From: Pachypanchax playfairii
Lineage: Eukaryota > Chordata > Actinopteri > Cyprinodontiformes > Aplocheilidae
Length of the DNA: 64,000 nt
Direction: 5' to 3'
NCBI GenBank assembly: GCA_006937955.1
Contig: SSNP01000007.1
Location: 774,929 to 838,928, forward strand
The notes under the pieces are model-generated. The model saw only the letters and a program-made list of their open reading frames with translations. It was not told the origin of the DNA and made no database searches. Below, piece after piece: positions 51,726-61,694 of this stretch (positions within the stretch are counted from its first letter, which is position 1; every line of letters starts with the position of its first letter). A program made the translations under genes and the position numbers.

Positions 51726-52019
51726 TTGTATTTCTGACCTCCTGGGGACCCGTTTCCTGACTTTTACTATCTTTCTGGGGTCTGAGGGTTCTTGTGGGGA
51801 CCGAAGCCTGGTCCCCATGGGGGGGACTCCCCTTTTTAGGGTTAGGGGTTAGGTTTATAGGTATGGTGTTAATAGAGTTTTAGTTAGTCTTAGGGTTAGT
51901 TATAGATCAGTAATGGTTAAGGTTAGTAAAAGGGTTTGGGTTAGGTATAAATCTAGTTACTAAAATCAATGGAAGTCAATGGACGGTCCCCATAAGGATA
52001 CCAAAACACACTTGTGGGT

Positions 52020-52044
<25 letters not shown>
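50982..52044 (+). repeat. Three-copy array of a 295-bp unit separated by GT runs
   Basis: Three nearly identical units start at about 51029, 51363 and 51722 with GGTTTGTATTTCTGACCTCC and end CCATAAGGATACCAAAACAC. They are separated and bounded by GT runs of different length (50982-51028, 51324-51360, 51658-51721, 52018-52044), so the period changes from 334 to 360 bp. Each unit contains TTAGGGTTAGGGGTTAGG and several TTAG-rich telomere-like words, and GGGGACC near the start with GGTCCCC near the end. The middle copy differs at only a few positions. ORFs over it read the GT runs. Confidence 0.93.
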
Positions 52045-52050
<6 letters not shown>

Positions 52051-52816
52051 TGTAAGTGCACGCCACATGTTTGTTTATGTGCTGAGACTCAGTAAGTTAC
52101 AAGTTCAGGGAAATGAAAAATGAGCAAATAAGACATTAAACAGAAGGGAAACAGAAACACCTTGATCAGTTTAATGAACAATATTAGATCATTAACTGCA
52201 TAAAAGGGACTTAGGTCATTTTTCCTCCTAACAGGGACAAATTGTTGGCTGTCATACTAAAGCATTCACTAAATATATTTTTAGTGCAGAAAAGCTGCAC
52301 TCATTCAAGTAAAGTAAAGGTTTCATAGAAATAAAGTCCCAAAACACAAAAAAACACACCTCCACAGCTTCGCACTCCTCCACTCGAGTGTTTCACTTTC
52401 AGATTTTGTCCACAGCAGAGTCCAAACATGCATGTGTCTGTTAAACAGTGAGGATGGTGATCTGAACTGAACCCCGCTGTTTAATTTTGTGACATCTGCT
52501 CGCTATCAGTGTTGCCACCAACCATCAGGACGACAGAAGGTTCCATCTGTGCTCCATTTAGACTCGTTAGAACATTTTAGAAAATGCTTTTTGAGGCAAA
52601 GATTTGGATAAATGATCACAGAATATGTGCTGAGTGACACTGTGTGCTGGTAAATCCACAGCTTGGATGTTCAGCCACTGTGAATATCTGACAAGAAATA
52701 CCTAAAAAAAAATGACCCAATTGGGCTTCTGTATAATCAGAAAAAAACACAGGAATTTGACTTTATAGTTTATCAAACTACTGTTTTAGAGAGTTTGTCA
52801 CACATTTAAAGACAAG
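52045..52816. other. Intergenic, no gene
   Basis: AT-rich spacer; nothing recognisable. Confidence 0.5.
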
Positions 52817-53383
52817 TTTAAGGTGATATACCCGATTTTACATTGCCTAGCTTAGAATGTCAACAAATGTAAACAAAGTCACAGAACTCTCAGCCCCTCC
52901 CGTTGGGTAGAATTCCTAAGCCACGCCCCCCCAGGCTTGGAAACACGCGTAGCCCCAGAAGACGACAGAGTGCAAGACACTGGTCCACAGTTCATTCAAG
53001 TACCGTAACATGGTGGAATCACCGGTAAGTGAAAACAATATAACAACAAACAACTGACATTAATTGTTACTTTGTCCTGAACCTGACGTGGAACCAGCCG
53101 GCGGCTGTTTCTCCTGCTGTGACGTGGTAGAGCGGCGAACACTCCCAGCAGTGGTGTTCTTCTGTAATATGTCTCAGTTTTTTAGGAGCACAGAAGTCAA
53201 ATAAATGTGGAAGTCCATATGGCTGGAGAGACTGTCCAATCATTCCTTTCGGACCGAACCATCTGATTGGTTGATGTTTTTAGACTAACAACACAACATA
53301 TTTTTATCCATGCTGTGTTAAAAAGTTTTTTAAAAAAATATGTTAAGCTAATTTACTATGCCAATTAAGTATAGCAGCTTTAA
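52817..53383. mobile_element. TTAA-type MITE, diverged, 0.57 kb
   Basis: The left end TTTAAGGTGATATACCCGAT and the reverse-complemented right end TTAAAGCTGCTATACTTAAT match at 13 of 20 positions, and the resemblance continues to a shared TAGCTTA. The left TTAAAG has decayed to TTTAAG. The GC-rich interior (52895-53180) has no transposase. It resembles the element at 24339-25219 in the ATAC/ATATG-containing ends. Confidence 0.6.
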
Positions 53384-53989
53384 AAGAGTAAACATACAGG
53401 TTAAAGTATTGCAAAATATAAGAAATTGGGAAATGAGACATAATCTTCTGAAAGATTAAAATGGAAGCTTTGTTTTCTTTCAAAGACTAAGTCTGTTTTA
53501 ATTTGTTGTTGTTGTTTTTTTTTTTTTTGATTAGTTGAAGACACAAAAAACATACTTTTGTAACTCACCAAAAACAGTTTTAGCTCACTTTTTCTTTGGG
53601 TTTTTTTTTTTTCTCTGTGTGACTCAGTTGTTGCTAAGTACGTTTAGAACACGCCTAACCAGGTCATAAGATGTTATACCCGAGTAAACCAGTAAACATG
53701 ACCCAACTAAAAAACTCAAAGGCTGACAGATAAAATGGTTGTGGCTTTAACTATGAAAAAATAACAAGTTCATAATAACATGAAAAAGAGAAAAAAAATG
53801 ATGGATGGAATGGAGCAGCACAGCAAACTAACAGGTCGAGGATCTGAAGATGAGGAGTGTTAATACAGGAAGGGGTGATCAGTGGATGAGAAACAGCACA
53901 GGTATGATTGTTAAAGTTAAAAAATAAATAAATACATAAAATACTTTTACTGCTAAGTGATAAAAATCTCCTAGTCGTGAGCATGTGAA
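53384..53989. other. Intergenic, no gene
   Basis: AT-rich with T homopolymer runs. The 77-codon minus-strand ORF at 53751-53984 is a leucine/serine/phenylalanine-rich reading of A-rich DNA. Confidence 0.5.
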
Positions 53990-54112
53990 TCTGTGAATGG
54001 TTGTCTATCTCTATGTGATGAACATTTCACCTGTCCAAGGTGTAACCCCTCCTCTCGCCTGATGGAGATAGACACCAACTCCCTGTGACCTGGACAGGAA
54101 CAAGCTGGTAAA
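53990..54112 (-). repeat. Fragment of dispersed teleost repeat, minus orientation
   Basis: TGTGAATGGTTGTCTATCTC, then CACCTGTCCAAGGTGTAACC and GACCTGGACAGGAACAAGC, are the reverse complement of segments of the repeat at 40934-41258 family. Confidence 0.75.
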
Positions 54113-55429
54113 AAAAACTAATGGATTATTTTGGCTTTGAGCAAATCATGGAAGCATGAATCAGCTGGTAAAATAAACTCATAATATTTACATGACTTCC
54201 TTTTTATCAATGAACACTGTCTTTCTGAAGTTTATTGTCGTACTCATTAAACTGATGAAGACCAGGTGAACGAGTGAAATAAAATAAAAAAAATCCCCAA
54301 ACACCATCAGCTGAAGATGAACACAATCACTCAGAAGATCTTCACTGACCTTCACGATGAGATTTACATGTAACACAAAGACAGCGAGCTGATGGGCACT
54401 CGAGCCGAGTGTGTCTCGTTCACTTGTGACTCATTCACACACACACACACACACCCTCCCAGCCAGACATCTCCAGCAGCAACCCCTGTAAGCTGTCACT
54501 CATTCCCTGCTGCAGTGACCCCTGTCAGACCAGTGTCACTTCCACAGGACAAGCTTTCCATGCCGGCCTCACAGATCTGCTGCTTCAATTGTTTATTTAT
54601 TTGTTTGTCTGTGTCGCTTTGTTTTGCCGAATCTGCCTTCAACCTGTCCGTCTTTTACTCTGCATCCCGAACCCGACAACGCTGTCACAGCCGACTCTGT
54701 CGATGAATACCAAGGTGCTTGATTTCACTTGTCTTCACATCTGCTCCCAACTTTTAGTTTCACTTCACTTTTATTTTTTATTTTTTCCCTTCTCATATTA
54801 ATTTAACTCTTAATAAAATTTGAAGCCAACGATTCACAAAATTCATGAACCCATATTTTCTTCCCAAAAGAAGCAGAAACAACATATCAGATGTTGAAAC
54901 TGAGCATCAAAATCAAACTGGAAAAAAGCAAATTCAGATTGCATCCTGCTGGAACACGTCCCTGGTCATCTTGACACATGATGAAACACCCAGCTGAATA
55001 TAATTTGTGTCTCCTGAGAACAAACTGCAGTCCATCAAAAGATGTAATATTGAGAAAGGAGATTTCTGTAGGCCTAATAGATTAAATTATTTGTCAAATT
55101 TAATAAAGTTAATGTCTGATCACAACTTTTCATCAACTAGCAACTTTCATCTCTCTCATCCAGATGTTGCTGGATGAGAGACAACAACAGTTAAAGATTT
55201 TAGAGGACGTGCAAAAACTGCAGGGACACAAAGTCAAGTTAAATATATTGTTTTTCTTAATGAAGCTTTTAACAATGCACACATTGTATTTTCATGATAA
55301 ACTCATAAACTTCCGAAGGAGAAACAACATATATTATTTTTATTGAAAGAACATTAAGACTACATTACCCAGAATGCTACTCAGCTCTGAGCTTAGACAT
55401 TTGGGTGTGCTGTTGAGAACCTGTCCAGG
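54113..55429. other. Intergenic, no gene
   Basis: It contains a short CA repeat at 54436-54454. The 104-codon plus-strand ORF at 54392-54706 starts across this CA run and has no recognisable domain. Confidence 0.5.
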
Positions 55430-55801
55430 ATTTGCATGGAGTTAGCATGTTCTCCTCATACATGTATGACATTTTTCCAGGGATTCCAGGTTTCCTCCCA
55501 CAAACCAAGAACATGGTTATTCTAGTGCAGATGTGTCGAGATCCAGACCTCGAGGGCCAAAATCCTGCATGTTTCCCTGATTGATCACACCTGATTCAGA
55601 TGAACAGGTAGTTAACAGGCTTCTGCAGGACTAGCTGACATGTTGAGGATTTCAATCAGGTGTGTTGAAGCAGGGAAACATCTAAAACATGCAGGATGGC
55701 TGTCGAGGCCTGGAGTTGGACATCCATGGGTTAGTGTGTGTTTTAATAATCATTCGTCTCTGTGGCCCTTTGATGGACTGATGTCCTGTCCGGGGTGCAA
55801 T
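55430..55801 (-). repeat. Dispersed teleost repeat, minus orientation, split by a hAT element
   Basis: The left part (TGCATGGAGTTAGCATGTTC, GGTTTCCTCCCACAAACC) and right part (TGGCCCTTTGATGGACTGAT, CCTGTCCGGGGTGCA) are two pieces of the same dispersed repeat family as 40934-41258, read in reverse. They are separated by the element at 55528-55728, so the hAT inserted later. Confidence 0.8.
55528..55728. mobile_element. Nonautonomous hAT element nested in a repeat
   Basis: The left end CAGATGTGTCGAGATCCAGA and the reverse-complemented right end CATGGATGTCCAACTCCAGG correspond, followed by CCTCGA-GGCC-type sequence on both sides. The interior CCTGCATGTTTCCCTG and CAGGGAAACATCTAAAACAT is typical of a very common fish hAT MITE. 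The flanking bases TTCTAGTG and GGTTAGTG share only TAGTG, so the target duplication is decayed. Confidence 0.82.
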
Positions 55802-57248
55802 ATCATCCAATACAAACAGAACAGCTGAACGGATGCACGTCCTAACTGAGTCATCTGCAGTCATCTCCTAACTTTACATTTGTCTAGAGTCACTATGGTT
55901 TTTTTTTTTCTTCAAAAATTGTAGTTTTCAGCCTCGAGTGAATTTAAACAAGTCCCTTGTGCAGTGGGAGAGAATACTTACTACAGAAAACACTCTGAGC
56001 CTGATTCAGAACAAAAAGAAATGAAAACTCCTGAAGAATGATGACAAAAAGTGTTTGATCTCAAAAGAGAAGCCGTTTTACTTCGACTAAACAGAGCTTG
56101 GGGTCATTATCTCCTTCACCACCCTCAAGTCTTCATCTTCTTTTCATAGTAAAAACCCAGCTGCTACAAGAATTCTGGCATCTCATCTCCGAGCAGAGGT
56201 ATGAAAGATCACAGTGGCTGCTTATTCCATAGAAGGAAAAAAATACCTGGAGTGCATTCGCAATAAATAAACGATAGATAAGCAAATTATTCTGTGACTG
56301 TTCTGTCACTGCACGAGGGAAGGGGGGGGGGGTTAATAGCTCTTTTTCTGTCAGGAGAAGAAACTGCATGACCAACCAATGCGTGGCTAAAACCATCCAT
56401 CCTTTACTTCTGTACCTGTTTGTTCCTGTGCACAGTCACGGGGGTACTGGAGGGTATTTCCAGACAAGGATCCCGCACACAGAGCAAAACAGCCATATTT
56501 ACACATGCTGAGACCTGTAGAGACTCTTTAGAACAAGTCATCAAAAACCTGGAGAAAACCATTAACAACTGGGAAAATAGACTTCAGTGAATGAAACAAA
56601 AAAAAGGTTAATTAAATCAGAATCAGATTTATTTGGCCAAGTATGTTACACACAGAAGGAATTTGGTTCAGGTTCACTTTTAATTTTTACAGGCAGAGAG
56701 ACATAAGATAATAAACAATGTTGGACATAGAACACGTACAACACACATGAGATATATTAGCAGATATACACAGAAATGAACTGGAACCAGTGGACTTGTG
56801 GATTTGGAGGCAGAGGAGAGACGATTGAGCAGCTGTTGGAAAGTCAGGTTAGCTGTGATTAAGGTGCTTACAGATGTTCTTGTTTGCAGAGGATCCGAAA
56901 AACTGAGATGCAACCGTAGGAGGAAGAAAACAGAAATCCACAAGGAGATCATTCAAAATCCAGACAGGAAGTCCCAAATACACATGTCACATCCATTCTT
57001 TGTTTCAAATATGAAACCTGTTCAAAAAAAGACAAAACTTTACATTTTTACAATTTTCATGAATTAAAGCACATCAAAAACCTTTTTGTTGCATGTATTA
57101 TATCTTAAAGGTTCTGTATCCTGCTACTTTACAGCTTTCAAAATCTGGGACAGGCTCATACATGATAAAATCTTACCTTTGGTGTTATATAGTACGATAC
57201 GGAAACGAAGTACTGCCAGAGCTGAGAAATAAATTTATAGAAGCATCA
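55802..57248. other. Intergenic, no gene
   Basis: A G run lies near 56321-56331. ORFs on both strands at 56680-57067 overlap each other and show no recognisable domain. Confidence 0.5.
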
Positions 57249-57306
57249 TCTCGTTATAACGAGAAAGTTTCTCATTTTAACGAGATATCAAACTCGTTAT
57301 AACGAG
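57249..57306. repeat. Cluster of three palindromes around CTCGTTATAACGAG
   Basis: 57249-57264 is a perfect 16-bp palindrome TCTCGTTATAACGAGA, 57270-57285 an imperfect version TCTCATTTTAACGAGA, and 57293-57306 a perfect 14-bp version. Similar tandem palindromes occur in other fish genomes. Confidence 0.85.
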
Positions 57307-60300
57307 AAAAAATATATATATTTAGTCATCTTAAGAGAGATTAGTTTAAATCTTTTATGTTGGCGGCCTTATAGTATTCATTTGTCCTAAAGTATAAATT
57401 ATATTCTCGATTTATTTCAGACCAGGAAGTAAAATGCTCAGTTTACCTAAAACCTTACCTTAACCCGACCTCTAAGAAGCCTTTATTAGTTTAATCTTTA
57501 AAAAATATATTTTGTTTATGCTGTATGATGAGTTATTAGTTTACAGGGATGGAAAAATAATGCTTTTGGAGAAATGAGTCCTACTTAAGACTGCAGAGCT
57601 TTGAGCAACAGATGCTTAATCTGAATGATTTTTTTTCTTAGATTTCTGTGGTTAAATAATGCATGCCGGCCACCATTGAGATCACAGAAACCCAAACCAA
57701 AGATGGCATCTTAGCTTCCTCTAATCTCACATGGTGACGGCTTTTGATCAAAGTTAAACACATACAGGGTTTGCAGAAAGTTTCTTCACACACTAAAGAA
57801 CTTTTGCATGACTGTGAATATATTTCCACGCAGACAAAAAAACAAAAAACAACAGAGGCTAATGATTCTTATCATTTTCTGCCTCTGCACAGCGTGTACA
57901 CTTCACCTATCCTCTTCCTCTCTACACTAACCAGAATACCAACTGTTGAGATTCCCGAGCCCTGAAAGAATCTGATCGCAAGTTGATTTAAGAGAAACAA
58001 TCTGTTTTAATCACAGAGGAGAAGAAGAAGCCTGATTGTAGTGACACCTGCTGCATTCATTGTGTTCGCTTTAATTGTTCCACACGTTTAAATGAGGATA
58101 TTGATGAAACGGATCCTGCAGAACCACCAGACCCTGAAACATAAGCTGGTCTTTTGTGCTGTTTAAAACCCAGCAGCACGGTATCTTGAGCGATTAATTG
58201 GTTCCACCCAGATTGTTGTTGCACACTTGGTTTAATGGGAGGGAGGTGACTGGTGGCAGGTGTAGAAGAGGAGGGTTCCTAGACACATCGGACATGTTTT
58301 AATTGCACCACTGTCACTTCCTGTGCACATCTGAGGCACGCACGTACCACAGAAAGAGAAAAATTACTACCAGAACGAGGTTGGTGTTTTAGCTCACAGG
58401 AAATCAAAACTTTTTTTTTTTTTGCATAGAGGCTGATTAACCTATGATGACTCTTCAGATTCTTCTGTTTTCTTGTAGTGTAAGCTTGTTTTTTTTATAC
58501 ATAAATATATAAAAATAACATTTTCATTTTAAATGTGGTTCTGATGTTTTCAGCTCAGCTGTCTGAAATATCGAATGTGACAGCACACTCAGCGAGTAAT
58601 TACAGAATTACACAGTCATTTCAGTTCACACTTATTTTCAGCTCGGACTGAACGGGACTGAGTTCATTACTGACTCGATTCTGCCTGATGGACAAATTTA
58701 GTTTTACATAAGATTTTGAAAAATAAATGATCAGGCTCAGAGAAGTTCAACCACAAGAAGCTTTTCCAAGCTGAATGTTTTTAAAAAAAATATGTTTCTT
58801 CTCATGCAAAAAATTCCAATTACGCACAAAAAAAAAAAAAATCCACAGTTGCAGAAATGCTGCTTCTTTAGATCATCACACATGCTGTCCACCACCCACA
58901 GAACCAATTTCTGACAGCTTCCTGCTGCTCTGCTGTATATCATTTGGTCAAGCCTTTGGTCCCCTGTGTGGACACAGCTCAGATGAATGTGTTTACATCC
59001 ACATCTATGTGATTATGCATCATCTCAAATGGATAATTGCAGACTGCTCTCTGTACAGAAATAAAAGGCAAATCTCTGGAGATGTTTTGAAACTGCTGCC
59101 GATAATATTAGAATTTAATGGAACCACAAAACAAGATTCTTTTATTTGTTTGTAATGTGCCTTTAACATGAAATGATCAGTTAATTGTGTTTTATCCCAC
59201 TTCTTTTCTCCACCTGCAAACATTGTCCGCTCACTCAATATAACTTGTTTCAAAACTTACAACTTTTAAATTTAGGAAACGTTAAGAAGTTTATTATATG
59301 TTGTTAAGACTTAAATGATGCCACAAATACAATCTGACAGGTTAACGCCCACTTCGACGTGTGACTGATGTAAATAAAAACGTTTTTTTGAGACCCAAAT
59401 TTAAAGAATAAAGTGAATCAGCTAAAAATAATGAATTATAAACTCTGTTAATCAGATAAAGACTTCTAGTATTTTTTTATGGCTCTGTTAATAACATCAT
59501 AAACTTGGATCCTCCCCAATCGTCCCTAATTTAAGGTGACACCTCTTTCCCACTGATCTCGTAGAGAAACTCCACCTTCATCGCTTGTCGTTACTATTAA
59601 CCAGAACAGAAATCCACTCTGAGTCTGAATTCATGACAGATTTGTTGCTTTAATAGGTTATAAATTGCTCATCTTTGATATTTGGTTGACCTTCAACCTG
59701 AGCAGCTTGTGCACTCAGAGGAAAATGGTCATTTTCAGCTTCCACCATCTTACAGAATTAAATAATAAATGTGAAAAATGGACAATACACAGATAAACAT
59801 AAACAGTGTAAATGCTGGATGACCACAGCTGCAAACAGAATCATGATTGTTGCAAATATAAAATCCGAGTGGAATCCTCTAAATCCACGATAGAACAACA
59901 TGTATCTCATTAACATATTTAATTAAAGAGGCTTCAACAAATATAAACACGACAACAGGAAGTGTCTGATCTTATATTCTTGATTCTTAATTTGGAGTTT
60001 GTGTGAAAATGTGAACAACTTTTGAGCAGTAACTTGTTTCCATCTTATCGTCCTCTTTCAGTTCTTACATGCTCAATACCTCAAACAGGCGACGTGATAA
60101 CTGGCCTCCTTAAAACGAGCTGCCACTGGATTACACAGATCCCAAGCTCGACTGCTTCTGTCTGGTTTTTCATTTGAGTTTTACCAGCTCATGTTAAAGC
60201 AAGTGGATATTTAATAAGATGGAAGACATTTTTGTTGAACTGTTGCAAGACACTGTTGACATTCAAAATAAGAAAATCCTTCTACAAAAAGTTGTGAAAT

Positions 60301-61060
60301 TTTACATATTGCTTTTGGTGTTTAAACATTCTGCTATTTTTTTTTTTTTGCTTTTTTGACCCTACATCTCTCCTTTATTTTAAACTATCTTCTCATTTCC
60401 TGCAGATTTTACAGACACTTCTGGATTAAAAATTATTCAGCTTGAAGAAAACTTTGGGAAAATGTTGACACATGTGTATGAAGCTGCATGACTTTGTGAA
60501 GAAGAATTAAACACATGAGGCTGCAGTCAAACCTGCACCACCTCATTGCATTTATCCTGTGCTGGTTGTTTTGCACTAGAACTCACAGAACCTGCCTTAG
60601 AGTTGCGTCGTGACCAGATAATACAAGTGCTGAAGAGCAGATGGGTTCGGTTCCTCCTCTTGCTTCTTGTGACTTTAGGGTATTAGTAAAAAAAACAACT
60701 TGAAAAGCCTTCATCACACTGAAGCCACTGCTAGACCTTTAGATTCTCCAACGTTTTAAAAAAAAAAACGATAAAAACTTAATTTGAGGAGAGAAATTAG
60801 ATTTAAAATGTCAAAGAAATGAAACTGCATGTTTCCTAAAATAAAATAAATAAAGACAAAGCTATCATATAAGATTTTTTGTTTGTCTATTTATTATTAT
60901 AAAAGATGTTTGTTTTTTTAAGCGATCAGCCTTTTTTCTTTTCATTTTTTTAGACAAATTAGGAAGCAGGCCTTGTAGGGCGATCATTCACCAAATCCAG
61001 TTGCGCACGACTTGGTGACATCAATGGAGGAGACGAGGGATCCTGAAAAATTACTCCAGG
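57307..61060. other. Upstream region of TRH, no other gene
   Basis: Intergenic sequence 5' of TRH. The 126-codon plus-strand ORF at 58775-59155 has no recognised domain; the DNA from 58900 to 59150 is relatively balanced in composition and might be a conserved noncoding element. Several long A or T runs occur (for example 58411-58422 and 60346-60357). Confidence 0.5.
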
Positions 61061-61117
61061 GTTCGGATGACGACAGTGACTAGGAAGTATAAATACAGAG
61101 CCGAAAGTTGTCAGCTC
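61061..61117 (+). promoter_or_regulatory. trh: TRH promoter with TATA box and CRE-like half site
   Basis: TATAAATA at 61088-61095 sits about 30 bp before the expected start near 61118. A CREB-type half site, TGACGACA, lies at 61068-61075. TRH promoters of mammals are TATA-containing and carry a CRE/thyroid-response region, so this arrangement fits, although the fish sites are not proven. GGGTCA, a nuclear-receptor half-site-like word, lies at 61141-61146 within exon 1. Confidence 0.75.
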
Positions 61118-61229
61118 ATACCTCTAGACTTGGCCTTAAAGGGTCACTGATAAGTGCTGCGAGAAGCTGAGAGCGACTATCATATCACTGCCAGAGGCTG
61201 GAGACCAGGAGAAACTGGAAACTTCTCAG
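61118..61229 (+). other. trh: TRH exon 1 (5' untranslated)
   Basis: Begins about 30 bp after the TATA box and ends at CTTCTCAG before the consensus donor GTGAGT (61230-61235). Noncoding, like exon 1 of the known three-exon vertebrate TRH gene. Intron 1 is 61230-61498 (269 bp). The 87-codon ORF at 61154-61417 runs through this splice site and is not a protein. Confidence 0.75.
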
Positions 61230-61498
61230 GTGAGTCTATAGCATCTCAGAATAAAACTGGTTTACAATCTAAACAGGTCCCTTGGATCATGATTGTGCTG
61301 GATTTATTCGATTTATTGCGCGTCATTGTTTATTTATTTCGGCACCAAATGTTTTATTTTAAAAATGATTTCTGGCCAGTGTACAGTAGAAATCCCTACA
61401 GGTTCGTATTACTATAGTAGAAATAGAGTTTCCTCTTATAATTAACTTTACAGTGATATTAAACCTGTCTATCCTAATGCAGCCTATTTCTCCTCCAG

Positions 61499-61694
61499 AC
61501 CATGAAGTCGGCATGTCTGCTCATCCTGGCTTCTTTCGCGATCTGCAACTTGAGGGTGTCCGATGGACAGGGCGTCTCTGCTGAGGAAGAAACGGACCAA
61601 GGGACCACTATAGACGACATCATCTTACAGAGAGCAGAAAGTCTCCTGTTGCGGTCCATTCTCAAAAGGCTGCAGGAGGAAAACGGACAAAATG
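61499..61694 (+). CDS. trh: TRH exon 2 (signal peptide and N-terminal pro-segment)
   Basis: The acceptor TTTCTCCTCCAG ends at 61498 and ATG begins three bases inside the exon at 61502. It codes 64 residues plus the first base of a glycine codon, then the donor GTGCGT (61695-61700). The hydrophobic core CLLILASFAICNL gives a clear signal peptide, followed by VSAEEETDQGTTIDDIILQR and LLLRSILKRLQEENGQN. The latter block resembles the LL.R..L..LQ..N segment of other TRH precursors. Intron 2 is 61695-62094 (400 bp). Confidence 0.93.

Noticed and set aside
50912..51852. ORFs with HTHTHT or VCVCVC runs
   Set aside because: Translations of GT/CA runs in the 295-bp array.
51029..52017. Interstitial telomere
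   Set aside because: TTAGGG-like words are irregular and embedded in a 295-bp unit, not a tandem TTAGGG tract.
58775..59155. 126-codon ORF upstream of TRH as a gene
   Set aside because: It starts in homopolymer A sequence and shows no recognisable domain. Conserved noncoding DNA or chance is more likely.
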